A stretch of 64,000 nt of DNA from Datura wrightii (lineage: Eukaryota; Streptophyta; Magnoliopsida; Solanales; Solanaceae), in the NCBI GenBank assembly GCA_035772735.1, contig JASDFA010000010.1, positions 94,756,001 through 94,820,000 of the forward strand, in the 5' to 3' direction. Position 1 is the first letter of the stretch, and each line of letters begins with the position of its first letter. Of this stretch, positions 46,529 through 59,144 are shown in pieces. The position numbers and the translations under genes are program-made. The notes under the pieces are model-generated. The model made no database searches. It was not told where the DNA came from and saw only the letters and a list, made by a program, of their open reading frames with translations.

Positions 46529-49248
46529 TGTAATACCCTAAAAGTACCTAAGATTAGACCCGGGATAAAAAAAAGGAAGTTGGTTGAAAACTACAAAAAG
46601 TTGCATAGGATGGACGACCCAATGGATCGTTGGTCCAACCAACAACCCGTTGGATCCAGCCGTGGTAAGTGAAAGACTAGTGGAAGTGTCAGCAAAGGGT
46701 GAAATGATGACTCATCATCCAAGACAATGAGTCGTTGTTAGTACCGGTGGTATGTACTGCACTTGGGTAGTTGGGGATGTAACGGGTAATCAAACGACCC
46801 GTGGTAAGGTATGACGATCCGTTGTCTCGATTCATGGCAGGGGGAAACATAAATTTCCGGTGGACCTAATAGAAGGACACCACAACTAGTTGGAGAAAAC
46901 AACGAGTCGTGGTGAGACTCGTTGTGAGGGAAGTTCAGTATCTTCAGGGGGAAATCAAAGATTGATACAACGACCCATTAGATGAAATGACAACCCATCC
47001 TATCGAGCCGTAGTATGAGTTAGATCAAGGACTGGGTAGTGTATATGACAATTTGTACAATGAGTCATGGTATCCTTTAACGACTCGTTGGTACGTCCGT
47101 GGGATTGACCAATGCAGATTTTCAGGGATTTTCATTAAGGGAATTTTCATCTTTCTTATGCTCTAGGGCCCTAAACTACGTCATTTTATGTTATTTTCTG
47201 GGTATGTTAAGATAGGTTAAGTCTCCCTAACATAGTCATTCTCATGCATGCAAAATTAGGAAGAACTAAGTGAGATCAAGCCAATTCTCAAGCTCTTCTT
47301 CATCAATTCTCCCTTGGGCATTCAAAGTGTATTGAAATCTTATCTTACCCAGGTAGGTAGAGTTATGAATGGGTGATTCCGTTAACACCCATGCCCAATC
47401 CCTCTCTAAATCATGAATATTCTATGACAAATCTATGGGGTTTTAAACCAAATGCATTAATTCCTAATTCTCTACATGGGTATGATTTGATTATGTTTCT
47501 ACTACTGATTTATGGAGCATGGGCAAGTTTTAAGGTTTTCAATTAAAAATCATGTTTTTAGCTTTATGAATTAAAAAGCTCATTGATGAAAAGTTCATGA
47601 AAGATGAGATTTGTGATGAATGTATGATGATTATGTCATTTTATGTTATTTTCTGGGTATGTTAAGATAGGTTAAGTCCCCCTAACATAGTCATTCTCAT
47701 GCATCAAAAATTTGGAAGAATTAAGTGAGATCAAGCCAATTCTCAAGCTCTTCTTCATCAATTCTCCCTTGGGCATTCAAAGTGTATTGAAATCTTATCT
47801 TACCCAGGTATGTAGGGTTATGAATGGGTGTTTTGATTCACACCCATGCCCAACCTCTCACAATTTATGAAATTTAATCAAACATCTTTTGGGGTTCTAA
47901 CTTGAATTTTGTGGATTTCTAATGATTTACTAATGAGTTATTGTATTTCTGGATTTACAACTTGTTTTATGAATTTTGATAAGATTTTAAAACTATTTTG
48001 ATTATAAAATTGTTAATTTCCATTTCTACCAAATTAAGTCTAAATATGTATGATCTATGATGAATCGACTCATGATCTTTACTTCAATTGTTGATATTTA
48101 CAAACCCATCATATTTTATGATTTGATGATTTGAAAGGTATATGTATGATCTACAAGTATCCATAAACTCTATGATTTATGAATTATGTTTTGGCCGACT
48201 CACGGGCCTTATGTCATGGCTAGTTTATGTATGTACAAGTATGTTTATCCTTATCATGATTTAACTAGCCCATGAATTCATGTATATTATACTATGAGCA
48301 CTATATATGTGTGGGAGTAGTATTTTAACACCGAGTAGGTTTTGGGCCTAGGTTCGGCCCCAGATATCATAAACTACGTGCCACCGTAGGATATATTGGG
48401 AACTCCTTTGTGACTGTCCCTTAACCCAAATGGCCTTTTCATGTGTGATCACTCCCTTCATGGTTCTACCCCTGGCAAAGGTACGAACACCCTCCCCACT
48501 AGGGATTTACAGGTTGGGCTCCACGTGTGCTCATATGGGATATGTCGATTATAAGAATCTCCTACTGTTCCTCATGATTTATGCATGTTTGTGATTATGT
48601 ATATTGGCTCAAGTCATGTTCAATAAGGCTTTTCTCTTATGATGATGATTATGATTGTATTACGAATGTTTTGAAAACCTTGAGCCTTATGTTATGTTAT
48701 GATATTTTTGATATGAGCATGATGTCCTACTCTTTTGATGTTTTACGAGTTTTTACATATTTTTAAATGTCTATTTTACTTACCTTTCATACTCGGTACA
48801 TTCCATGTACTGACCGCTTACTTTCTATGTTGTATTATTTCATGATATAGAACCTGGCTCTCAAGCTCATCTCTATCCTTAGTTCATCCTAGAGTTTGCT
48901 ATTGGCTTTGTTGGTGAGTCATCATGTTCTGAGGGTCGTATGACTAGACATTTATGATGTTATTTTGTTTTAGTTTTGGCCAAGTTACTTGGGTGTGTTG
49001 TCCCATCAACTCAACTTATACGATAGAGGCTTTCAGACTACATATGGTACTCAACTTATATGTTTGTCTAATACTTTTCAAATGTTATGCTATTATATGT
49101 TACTTTTATGTTTCTGCTATGCTGCTTGTTTAGTATTTCATCTTAAGTGATATGAAGTTAGATGTATGCTTATGTCATGGGTCGACTTGGGACCTCTCGA
49201 GGTTCCTTATCACGTGTTACGATCCAGGTCTATGTTTGGGTTTTGATA
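46529..49248 (+). repeat. Element F 5' LTR (mosaic, with internal duplication)
   Basis: Starts TGTAATACCC and ends GGGTTTTGATA (the 3' copy ends GGGTCATGACA). At 2720 bp it is about 416 bp longer than its partner because 47175-47365 is repeated at 47633-47823 and the sequence between follows the A/E type of LTR. Confidence 0.9.
47175..47823 (+). repeat. Direct duplication with foreign-type spacer
   Basis: The part starting GTCATTTTATGTTATTTTCTGG (first at about 47176, again at about 47634) and ending TTACCCAGGTAKGTAG is present twice. The spacer, about 47370-47632, contains TCTCTAAATCATGAATATTC and CATGGGTATGATTT, which match element A (8761-8880) rather than F's own 3' LTR. Confidence 0.8.
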
Positions 49249-49265
49249 AACTAGGTATCAGAGCC
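49249..49265 (+). other. Primer binding site of F
   Basis: AACTAGGTATCAGAGCC, one base off the initiator-Met site. Confidence 0.88.
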
Positions 49266-49457
49266 ATAGGTTTGAAGTGTCCTAGGGTTTCTGAAAGCCA
49301 CGTTAAGTAGAGTCTTTTTCATTGGTGTGAACCGTGCCACACATATGACGAAGAGGCTGTGAGACGTTTAGGAAATATTCCCTTCTTTCATGATCTATGT
49401 CGTGCGATGAAAAGTCTTTCTATCCTCCTAATTCATGCTATTCGCGATTGCAGAGTC

Positions 49458-50503
49458 ATGGCCCCTCGAAGGGTGAACGAAAGAAGAAATGTAAATGGTG
49501 AAGGCCATGAGGATGGTAATGTTCATGGCCATCTAAAATCCCTACTTGTTCAGGATCCCCAAGCACTAGAGCCAGTTGCCCACGCTGAGTTTCGGGCAAC
49601 TATCCAGATATTGGCGTAGGCCTTGATAGCTCAGGTCAACCAACAGGCTGTTGCGCACATTCCACAGAATGGCAATGGAGCATCAGCTCAGATAAGAGAT
49701 TTCTTAAGGATGAACCTGCCGGAGTTACTTAGGTCCAGGTTATGGGGGTGAAAAATGGAGAGTGTGTTGATTTGTCCTCCTATCAACTAAAAGGTGTGGC
49801 GCATATATGGTTCAAGCAGTGGAGAGATGCTAGGGAAGTAGGTGTAGGACTTATATGTTGGGAAGAGTTTAACGCAGCATTTTTGGATCGGTTCTTCCCT
49901 CGTGAGATGAGGGAACTGAAGGCGGTCGAGTTTATTAATCAAAAAAGAGGTGATATGCCAGTTCAGGAGTACACTTTGGAGTTCACTCATTTATCCAAGT
50001 ATGCGCTAGAGTTGGTGGCAGATCAGAGGGCTGGAGTGAGCCGATTTGTGCATGGAGTGGCGGACTACCTAGATAAGGATTGAAGGATCTCCTTGTTGCA
50101 TCGATATATAGATTTTCCCCGCATTGTGTTGCATGCTCAGTAGATGGATTCGGTGTATCGGAGGCAGAGAGAGGCCAAGAGGGCCAAGACTGACAATTAT
50201 GGGACTTCTTAGGCCAGATTTGGGGGTGGCCAGTGTCAGTAGTCTCGGCATAGGTCTATTGCTCTAGCATCATCATAAGCCAGTATGCCATCTAGATTCC
50301 GAGAGGATCGGAGGAACAGGGCTCCAGATTTGAGAGGTCACGGTAGCATGAAGATACAGCTCAACTTCCTATCTTGTGTGAGGTGCGGCAAGAATCACTC
50401 AAGGAGGTGCCTAGATGGTGTGGATGCTTGTTTGCGGTATGGAAAACCTTGACATAGACTTAGGGATTGCCCTTCAGCCAGATCAGGGGGCGGCGGAGCC
50501 CGT
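49458..50503 (+). pseudogene. Element F gag
   Basis: ATG 49458 opens MAPRRVNERRNVNGEGHEDG. A short deletion near 49735 removes part of the DPHEFID segment found in E. The core 49742-50083 reads YQLKGVAHIWFKQWRD, WEEFNAAFLDRFFPREMREL and LSKYALELVADQRAGVSRFV. CCHC knuckles at about 50375-50470: CVRCGKNHSRRC and CLRYGKP*HRLRDC, in which the second has lost a Cys (Tyr) and carries a stop. Confidence 0.85.
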
Positions 50504-51295
50504 ATGCCAGCAGCTACTTCATTCGCTCTAGCGGCATGTCCCTCTCAGCAGGATGCCTCGACTAGTTCAACCAGTGGTTATCACCAGAATAGGTTCTATG
50601 TTTTAGCACCCCGCCAGGAGAAGGAGGTCTCCCCGAATGTGGTCACTGGTATGGTGCTAGTTTTCCATATTGATGTTTATACTTTGTTAGATCCATGTGC
50701 TACCTTGTCTATTGTGACTCATTATATTTCTAGTAGCTTTGGAGTTAGTCCCGAGACTCTGTCAGAACCATTTTCCATTTCTACTCCTGTTGGTGATTCG
50801 ATTGTAGCTAAGCGAGTCTATAAAGGATGCTCGGTCACTATATTGCATAAGGTCACCTCCACAGACCTTGTAGAGTTAGCTACAACTCACTTTGATATTT
50901 TTCATGTCATGGATTATTTGTATACATGTGATGCTTCTGTTAATTGTAAAACCCGTGCAGTGGAGTTCCGTTTTTTGGGTGAGTCAGTGTTGGAGTGGAA
51001 GGGTAGTTTGGTCGTGCCTGTAGGTCGTTTAATTTTCTATCTTAAGTTTAGAAAGATGATCTCCAAAGGTTTCATGTATCATCTAGTTAGGGATAAGGAT
51101 GTTGAGTCCGAGACCCCGACTATCCAGTCAGTCCCGGTAGTGCGTGAGTATCTAGAGGTGTTTCCTTATGATTTACCAGGTGTTCCTCCTGAGAGGGAAA
51201 TTGATTTTTGTATTGACCTTCTGCCCAAAACGCATCCTATATCTATCCCTCTTAACAGCATGGCCCCAGCTGAGCTAAAAGTGTTGAAGGATTAG
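50504..51295 (+). pseudogene. Element F protease
   Basis: A 263-codon open block: NVVTGMVLVFHIDVYTLLDP, then CATLSIVTHY, where the active-site Asp is kept but the usual Gly is Cys (D-P-C-A). It continues FSISTPVGDSIVAKRVYKGC, VEFRFLGESVLEWKG, FRKMISKGFMYHLVRDKD and VFPYDLPGVPPEREIDF into the start of the polymerase. The motif normally reading GMDWL is HVMDYL. Confidence 0.85.
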
Positions 51296-51960
51296 TTGAA
51301 GGACCTGTTAGATAAGGGTTTCATTCGACCGAGCAAGACTATGGGGTCTACTAGTTTTATTTATAAAAAAGAAGGATGGTTCTCTTCAAATGTGCATTGA
51401 TTATCGACAATGGAACAAAGTCATCGTCAAGAACGGGTATCCTTTACCGAAGATCGATTATCTGTTTGACCAGCTTCAAGGTGCCAAGTGTTTCTCTAAG
51501 ATAGATTTCAGGTTTGGGAATCATTAGCTTAGAGTTCGGGAGTGCCAAATCCCAAAGACAGCCTTCAGGATGCAGTATGGTCATTACGAGTTTGTAGTTA
51601 TGTCTTTTGGACAAACAAATTCTCCTGCAACTTTTATGGACCTGATGAACAGGTTGTTCAAACCATATTTGGATATGTTCGTGATAGTGTTCATTGATGA
51701 CATCCTTATATACTCTTGGAGAAAGAAGGAGCATGCCACTGATTTAAGAGTAGTGCTTCAGACTCTCATGGATCGCCAATTGTATGCCAAGTTCACCAAG
51801 TGTGAGTTTTGGTTGAACTCTGTAGCATTTTTGGGAAATGTGGTATCAAGTAAGGCCATCAAGTTGGCTTTTCAGAAAATTGAGGTGATAAAGAATTGGC
51901 CTAGACCAGTGAATCCTTTAGATATTCTATGTGGTATCAAGTAAGGCCATCAAGTTGGCT
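51296..51960 (+). pseudogene. Element F reverse transcriptase
   Basis: [13 protein letters not shown], a frameshift at the SPWGAPVLF equivalent, [37 protein letters not shown] (stop at former Gln), then 51570-51944: [20 protein letters not shown] and [13 protein letters not shown] with the catalytic Asp pair intact. The end is disrupted by a 91-bp tandem duplication. Confidence 0.88.
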
Positions 51961-52019
51961 TTTCAGAAAATCGAGGTGATAAAGAATTGGCCTAGACTAG
52001 TGAATCCTTTAGATATTCG
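51838..52019 (+). repeat. 91-bp tandem duplication in pol
   Basis: 51838-51928 is repeated at 51929-52019 with about three changes; both start ATGTGGTATCAAG and end TTAGATATTC. Because 91 is not a multiple of three it shifts the frame between polymerase and RNase H. Confidence 0.9.
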
Positions 52020-52863
52020 ATGTTTCATGGGTTTAGCTGGCTGCTACCAGAGATTTGTTGTGGGTTTTTCATCTTTTGAGGCACCTTTGACCAAATTAAC
52101 TTAGAAGGAGGTGAAGTTCCAATGGTCAGAAACTTGTGAGAAGAGCTGCCAAGAGTTGAAGACTCAACTTACTTCGGCACCAGTATTAACCCTCCCTGAG
52201 GGTACTAATGGTTTTGTGGTGTATTGCGATGCCTCAAAAATAATACTCAGGTGTGTATTGATGCAGCGTCGGAAAGTAATACCATACACCTCTAGACAGT
52301 TGAAAGGTCATGAGAAAAATTACCCGACCCATGATCTAGAATTGGCCGCGGTGGTGTTCGCATTAAAGATATGGAGACATTACTTGTATGGGTTCCATTT
52401 GGATGTGCTTACGAACCATAGGAGTTTTCCATATGTGTTCACTCAGAAGGATCTCAACCTTTTGCAAAGGAGGTGGTTAGAACTACTCAAGGACTATGAT
52501 ATGAGTGTCCCTTACCATTTGGGTATGGCTAATATGGTAGATGACGAACTTAGTAGACATTCTATGGATTGTGTGTCCCATGTGGATGAGGGGATGAAGG
52601 AGCTGATGAAAGATGTACATGGACTCGCAAGGTTTGGAGTTAGGTTGGTCGACTCGACCGATGGCGGCATTGTTGTTCAGAATGGATCAGAATCGTTCTT
52701 GGTGACTGATGTGAAAGCTAGACAAGATGAGAACCCGATCTTGGTAAAGTTGAAGGAAGCCACTCAAAGTCAGAAGGTGGAGGTCTTCTCCCAAGGGGGA
52801 TATAGTGTGCTTCAGTACCAAGGTCGTCTTTGTGTTCCAGATATTGATGATTTGAAGAGCTAG
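52020..52863 (+). pseudogene. Element F RNase H and linker
   Basis: 52111-52863 is open for 250 codons: [40 protein letters not shown] (catalytic Asp kept), [20 protein letters not shown], then [12 protein letters not shown] where the usual TDHKS Asp is Asn, [20 protein letters not shown] and [20 protein letters not shown]. Confidence 0.85.
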
Positions 52864-53655
52864 ATATTGCATATGGCTCATAGATCCAGGTACTCTATCC
52901 ATCTGGGTGCCACCATGATGTATCATTATTTATGGGAAATCCATTGGTGGAATGGCATGACGAAGGATATTGCAGAATTTGTAGCCAAGTGCCCGAACTG
53001 TCAGCAAGTAAAGGTTGGGTATCAAAGGCTGGGAGGCATACTTTAGGATATTAGCATTACCACTTGGATGTGGGAAGAGATTAACATGGATTTCATAACA
53101 GGATTACCTTGTACTCATCGACAGTATGCCTCCATTTGGGTGGTGGTAGATAGGTTGATCAAAGCTGCTCATTTTTTACAGGTCCAAACCATAGACTCAG
53201 TGGAGGAATTATGCTAAACTATATATCTGGGAGTTAGTCCGTTGCATGGAGTGCCTTTATCCATCATTTTAGACAGAGGTACTCAGTTTACCTCTTTGTT
53301 TTGGAGGTCATTCAAAAAAGGGCTTGGGATTCAGGTTAAACTCAGCCCAACATTTCACTCGCAAACAAATGGTCAAGCGGATCAGACAATTCAGACTCTC
53401 GAAGAAATGTTGATAGCATGCGTGATGGACTTAAAGGGTAGTTGGGATGATCACTTGCCCCTGATCGAGTTTGCTTACAACAACAACTATCACTCTAGCA
53501 TTCAGATGGCACCATTCAAGGCTCTTTCTGGGTGGATATGTAGATCACCCATTGGATGGATTAGGGTTGATGAGGCAGCTATGATAGGGCTAGATTCCAT
53601 TCATGAGGCTATGGAGAAGGTTCAGTTGATAAGGGACAAGCTGAAAACCGCTTAG
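52864..53655 (+). pseudogene. Element F integrase
   Basis: Zinc region (52870-53010) HRSRYSIHLGATMMY and FVAKCPNCQQVKVGY, complete apart from a stop. Core: INMDFITGLPCTHRQYASIW, VVVDRLIKAAHF (Asp 1), a frameshift near 53205, then LSIILDRGTQFTSLFWRSF (Asp 2) and NGQADQTIQTLEEML, where the third catalytic residue is Asp instead of Glu (A-E in B). Then LPLIEFAYNNNYHSSIQMAP. Confidence 0.85.
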
Positions 53656-54145
53656 TGTCACCAAAAGTCCTATGCTGATGTGAGAAGGAGAGAATTAGAG
53701 TTCGAGGTGAATGATTGGGTATTTCTGAAGGTATCTCCCATGAAAGGAGTGATGCGGGTTTGGGAAGAAAGGAAAACTTAGTCCCCGCTATGTTGGCCCT
53801 ACAAGATTGTGAGAAGAGTTGTTAAGGTGGCGTATGAGTTGGAGTTGCCCTCAGAGTTATCTTCCGTGCATCCTATGTTTCATGTATCGCTTTTGAAGAA
53901 ATCTTTGGGAGATCCAGGTCTAGCAGTCCAGGTGGACAGTGTTGGTGTAAAATATAACCTAAGTTCTGAGGAGGTTCCGATGGAAATATTGGATCGTCAA
54001 GTTCGGAGGCTAAGGAACAAGGAAGTAGCTTCAGTTAAAGTATTATGGAGTAATCAACATGTTTAAGGAGCTTCATGGGAAGTCGAAGCGGATATGATGG
54101 CTAAATACCCACATTTATTCTCTACTAGCTTAGTTCCGACTTGAG
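53656..54145 (+). pseudogene. Element F GPY/F module and chromodomain-like end
   Basis: SYADVRRRELEFEVNDWVFL, then a frameshift in the GPY segment (about 53755-53805), 53809-54066 with RRVVKVAYELELPSELSSVH, FHVSLLKKSLGDPGL, EEVPMEILDRQVRRLRNKEV and ASVKVLWSNQHV; after a TAA, SWEVEADMMAKYPHLFSTSL closes the tail. Confidence 0.82.
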
Positions 54146-54369
54146 GTATGAGTTTTTTCCTATAACTCTATGTAGTTTTCATGTTCTGTTCATGTGTTCA
54201 AGTTTCTTTTATGTATATGGATGTGTATGCGAATCATGAAATTAGTTCAGCGTATGGATCGGAGACAGTCATTCTGTTAGTTTTTTGTTTAAATGATTAG
54301 TATTTGGGTGTAATGTTAACATGTCTTTGTTTTTCTTCTTGTTACCAATATTCAAGGATGAATGTTCCC

Positions 54370-54382
54370 CCGAGGGAGATGT
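54370..54382 (+). other. Polypurine tract of F
   Basis: CCGAGGGAGATGT immediately before TGTAATACC, after ATTCAAGGATGAATGTTCC. Confidence 0.85.
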
Positions 54383-56686
54383 TGTAATACCCCAAAAGTC
54401 CCTAAGATTAGACCCGGGATTGAAAACTAGAAGTTGGCTGAACACTAGGAAAAGTTGCACAGGACGGACGACCCAACAGATCATTGGTCAAACCAACGAC
54501 TCGTTGGATCTAGTCGTGGTAAGTAAAAGACTGGTGGCAATGTCAGCAACGCGTGAAACGACAACTCATCGTCCAAAACAATGAGTCGTTGTTAGTACCC
54601 GTGGTGAGTACTGGACTTAGGTAGTTTGGGATGTAACGGGTCAAGCAACGACCCGTGGTGAGGTATGACGATCTTTTGTCTCCAGTCGTGGTTGGGGGGA
54701 ACATAAATTTCCTGTGGACCTAATGGAATGACTCCATGACCCATTGAAGGAAACAACGAGTCGTGGTGAGAATCGTTGTGAGGGAAGTTCAGTATCTTTA
54801 GAGGGAAATAAATGATTGATATAACAACCCGTTAGACGAACCGACGACCCGTCCTATTGAGCCGTAGCATTAATACAAGATCAAGGACTGGGCAGTGTAT
54901 ATGACAAATCATACAATGAGTCGTGGTATCCTCTAATGACTTGTTGGTACGTCGGTGGGATCAACCAATACAGATTTTCAGGGATTTTCATTCAGGGCAT
55001 TTTCATCTTTCCTATGCTCTAGGGCCCTAAACTACGTAATATTATTTTATTTTCTAGGTATTTTAAGATAGGTTAAGTACCCCTAACATACTCATTCTCA
55101 TGCACGAAAAATTAGGAAGAATTAAGTGAGATCAAGCCAATTCTCAAGCTCTTCTCCATCAATTCTCCCTTGGGCATTCAAAGAGTATTGAAATCTTATC
55201 TTACCCAGGTATGTAGGGTTATGAATGGGTGTTTTCATTCACACCCGTGGCCAACCTCTCATAATTTATGAAATTTGATCAAACATCTTATGGGGTTTTA
55301 ACTTGAATTTGGTGGATTTCTAAAGATTTACTAACGGGTTATTGTATTTCGGGATTTATGTCTTATTTTATGAATTTTTATCATATTTTACAACTATTTT
55401 GATTATAAAATTATTGATTGCGATTTCTACCAAATTAAGCCTAAATATGTATGATCTATGATGAATCGAATCATGATCTTTACATCAATTGTTGATAATG
55501 TCAAACCCATCATGTTTTACGATTTGAAATATTGATTTATTGAAATACCCATTATGATTTGATGATTGACAAGGTTTATGTATGATCTACAAGTATGCAT
55601 AAACCCTATCATTTATGAATTATGTTTTGGCCGACTCACGAGCCTTATGTCATGGCTAGTTCACATATGTACAAGTAAGTTTATGATTATCATGATTCAA
55701 CTAGCCCATGAATTCATGTATATTATACTATGAGCACTATATATGTGTGGAAGTAGTATTTTAACACCGAGTAGGTTTTGGGCCTAGGTTCTACTCCGGA
55801 TCTCATAAACTACATGTCACTGTAGGATATGTTGGGACCTCCTTTGTGACTGTCCCCTAGCCCAAATGGCCCTTTTCATGTGTGATCATGCCCTTCATGG
55901 TTCTACCCCTGGCAAAGGTACGAACACCCTCCCAACTAGGGATTTACAGGTTGGGCGCCATGTGTGCTCATATGGGATATTTCAGTTATAAGAACCTCCT
56001 ACTGCTCCTCATGATTTATGCATGTTTATGATTATGTATATTAGCTCAAGTCATGTTCAATAAATCTTTTCTCTTATGATGATGATTACGATTGTATTAC
56101 GAATGCTTTGAAAACCTTGAGCCTTATGTTATGTTACGATATTTATGATATGAGCATGATGTCCTAATCTTATGATGTTTTATGAGTTTGTTAACATATT
56201 TTTAAATGTACATTTTACATACCTTGCATACTCAGTACATTCCACGTACTGACCGCATACTTGCTATGCTGCATCATTTCCTAATATAGGACCCGGCTCT
56301 CAGGCTCATCTCCATCCTTAGTCTATCCCATAGTTTTCTATCTTCTTTGTGGGTGAGTCCTTATGTTCTAAGGGCCGTATGACTAGAAATTTATGATGTT
56401 CTTCTGTTTAAGCTTTGGCCGAGTTAGTTGGGATGTTGTCCCATCAACCCATCTTATATGATAGAGGCGTTCAGACCGCATTTAGTACTCAGATTATATG
56501 TATGTCTAGTACTTTCTGAATGTTATGCTATGATATGTTACGTTTATGTTTCCGCGATGTTGCTTGTTCAGTATTCCGTCTTAAGTGATATGAAGTTAGA
56601 TGTATGCTTATGTCATGGGTCGACTTGGGACCTCTTGGGGTTCCTTGTTTCGTGTTACGATTCGAGTCTACATTCGGGTCATGACA
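54383..56686 (+). repeat. Element F 3' LTR
   Basis: TGTAATACCCC to GGGTCATGACA, 2304 bp. The U3 (54460-54960) holds repeated ACGACCCGTTGG and ACGAGTCGTGG words. Confidence 0.92.
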
Positions 56687-56691
56687 GATTC
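56687..56691 (+). other. Target-site duplication of F, right copy
   Basis: GATTC, identical to 46524-46528. Confidence 0.9.
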
Positions 56692-57400
56692 ACCGGTCTA
56701 TGCCAATTCTTTACCGCTTGTATTTTCTGTGAGTCCACCTTTATGTCCTCACTTGATACCACATTGTCCAAAACCAACATGGAGTTCAACCAAAACTCAG
56801 ACTTGCTGAATTTAGCATATAATTGGCGATCCTTGAGAGTCTGTAGCACCACTCTCAAATGAGCGGCTTGCTCCTCCTCGCTCCGATAGTATATCAAGAT
56901 GTCATCAATAAATACAATCATGAACATGTCCAGGTATGACTTGAATAGCCTATTCATCAAGTCCATAAAAGCTGTAGGAGCATTCGTTAGTCCAAAACAC
57001 ATAACTACAAACTCATAATGACCATACCGCGTCCTGAAGGTTGTCTTCCAGGTATCGCTCTCTCGAACTCTGAGCTGATGGTTCCCAGATCTGAGATCTA
57101 TCTTTGAAATGCACTTGACACCCTGAAGTAGGTCAAATAAATCTTCAATCCTAGGCAAACGGTACCTGTTCTTGATGGTGACTTTGTACAATTGCTGATA
57201 CCCAATGCACTTCCGAAGGCAACCATCCTTCTTTTGGAAAAATAAGACTGGTACACCCCACAGAGACTTGCTTGTCCTGATGAGGTCTTTCAACTATTCT
57301 TTCAACTCCTTTAGCTCACCTGGAGCCGGGAAGAAAGCCAATACCAAAATCAATTTCCATCTTAGGAAGAACACCTGGTAAATCACTTGGGAATACTTTG
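56692..57400 (-). pseudogene. Element E reverse transcriptase
   Basis: 57293-56679 is one open block: [20 protein letters not shown], then [60 protein letters not shown] and [20 protein letters not shown] with the catalytic Asp pair intact, then [14 protein letters not shown], cut exactly by F. Upstream (57294-57400) the linker to protease has small frame breaks. Confidence 0.88.
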
Positions 57401-57912
57401 GGGTACTCATACACCATCAGAACTGACTGGATAGTCAGGATCTAAGACTCAACATCCTTAACCCTAACTAGATGATACACACAACCCTTTTAAATCATCT
57501 TTCTGGCCTTAAGATATGAAATAAAATTACCTTCAGGCACGACTGAACTACTCTTCCACTCCAAGACTGACCTCAGAAAGAGAAACTCCACCGCACGGGT
57601 TCTACAATTAACAGAATCATGACAAGCATACAACCAGTTCATGCCAAGAATAATATCAAAGTCAATCATGGCTAAATTTACAAGGTATGCGGAGGTGACT
57701 TTATGAAATACACTAATTGGGCACCTTCTATACACCCGCCTAGCTAAAACTGAATCACCAACAGGAGTAGAAACTGAAAATGGTTCTGACAGAATGTCGG
57801 GACTAACTCCAAAGCTACTAGCAATATAAGGTGTCACAAAAGACAAGGTAGCCCCTAGATCTAACAATGCATAAGCATCAAGGTGAAACACCCATATCAT
57901 ACAAGAAACCAC
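57401..57912 (-). pseudogene. Element E protease
   Basis: 57912-57490 reads MVSCMIWVFHLDAYALLDLG, ATLSFVTPYIASSFGVSP, FSVSTPVGDSVLARRVYRRC, VNLAMIDFDIILGMNWLYAC and FISYLKARKMI. The active-site Asp is present in LLDLGATLSF (Leu in place of Ser/Pro). Confidence 0.85.
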
Positions 57913-57924
57913 ATCTGGTGAAGT

Positions 57925-59144
57925 CTCCTGCTCCTAATGCGAGGTGAGGGTATAGAATCTGTTTTGGCACTTTCTGCCACCCTCACTAGTAGATGTCCCC
58001 TGCAGAGTTAATGTGCTGGAGCTGCTACTGCCCTGGTAGTTTGTGCGCAACCTCTATCATCATCCTGTCTAGTAAATGGACACGCTCGGCGCATGTGGCC
58101 AGACCTGCCGCACCCATAACAAATATCTGAGCTGAGCAAGCACTCCCCGGCATGACTCTTGCCGCACTTCCTGCAGTCCAGAACGGTGCGCTCTACCTAC
58201 GTCCCCTATGGTCCCCCGATCCTGAAGCCTTGCTCCTCTTATCAGCCTTGGGTCTGGATGGAACACTAGCAGACGATGGTGCTGCAGCTAGTGACCTATG
58301 CTGAAACTGAGGGCGGTGACCACTACCGGATCTCTGATGTGTAAACCCATGGCTATCTGTCTGGGCCTTTTTTGCCTCCCTCTCCCTTGTATGAGCCGTC
58401 TCCATCTGCTGGGCATACAAAACTATCCAAGGAAACTCCATGCCCTAGTGGAGCGTAGCAGTCCTGCAATCTTCGTCCAAATAGCCCACCACGCCATAAG
58501 CAAACCTTCTCACCCGCGGCCTCTGATCAACCAACAACTCTGGGGCATACTTTGACAAGCGAGTGAACTCGAGAGCATATAATCCTGTACCATCATCCTC
58601 CCCTACTAAAGATTCATGAATTCAGCTACCTTCAACTCCCTTATCTCCCGAGGGAAGAACCGATCTAGAAATGCCACATAGAACTACTCCCAGGTGACAG
58701 GGCCTGCTCTGGCGGCCCTACTATCTCTTTATTGCCGAAACTAGATATGTGCGACCCCTTTCAACTCATATGAGGCCAAATATGCACATTAAACCCCACT
58801 CACCCCCATGACCTGGCTGATATTCACAATCTTGTCAATGAACTCATGCGGGTCTTCATCCACTCTTGAGCCGAGGAACTCTGGAAAGTTCATTCTTAAG
58901 AAGTCCCTGACTCGAGCTGCCATTGCATTACAATTTTTCAAAACATGCGCAACCGCCTGCTGATTAACCTGAGTTGTCAAAGCCTGCGCAAGCATCTGAA
59001 TAGCTGCCCAAAACTTAGCATGGGAAACTGGCTCCGGTGTCTGGTGCTGCTGAACTGGTAGGGCCTGCTGGTGCCTGTTACCGTTGCCATCCTCGTGGCC
59101 ATCTCATTTTCAGTCCTCCTACCATTCATTCTTTGGGGAGCCAT
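57925..59144 (-). pseudogene. Element E gag
   Basis: ATG at 59144 opens MAPQRMNGRRTENEMATRM. After a frameshift: 58995-58789 LAQALTTQVNQQAVAHVLKN, RVRDFLRMNFPEFLGSRVDE, DPHEFIDKIVNISQVMG; a decayed middle (58780-58450); 58441-58193 FPWIVLYAQQMETAHTRERE with a basic, Ser/Pro-rich stretch; and CCHC knuckles at about 58175-58075, CRKCGKSHAGEC and CYGCGRSGHMRRAC, both complete. Confidence 0.85.

Larger units (their letters stand above)
46529..56686 (+). mobile_element. Element F: complete but dead Ty3/gypsy element nested in E
   Basis: 10.2 kb, forward. LTRs 46529-49248 and 54383-56686, perfect GATTC target duplication, primer site, gag, protease, polymerase, RNase H, integrase, chromodomain-like end, polypurine tract. 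It has fewer stops than A or B but several frameshifts. It inserted inside the polymerase/RNase H junction of E. Confidence 0.93.
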
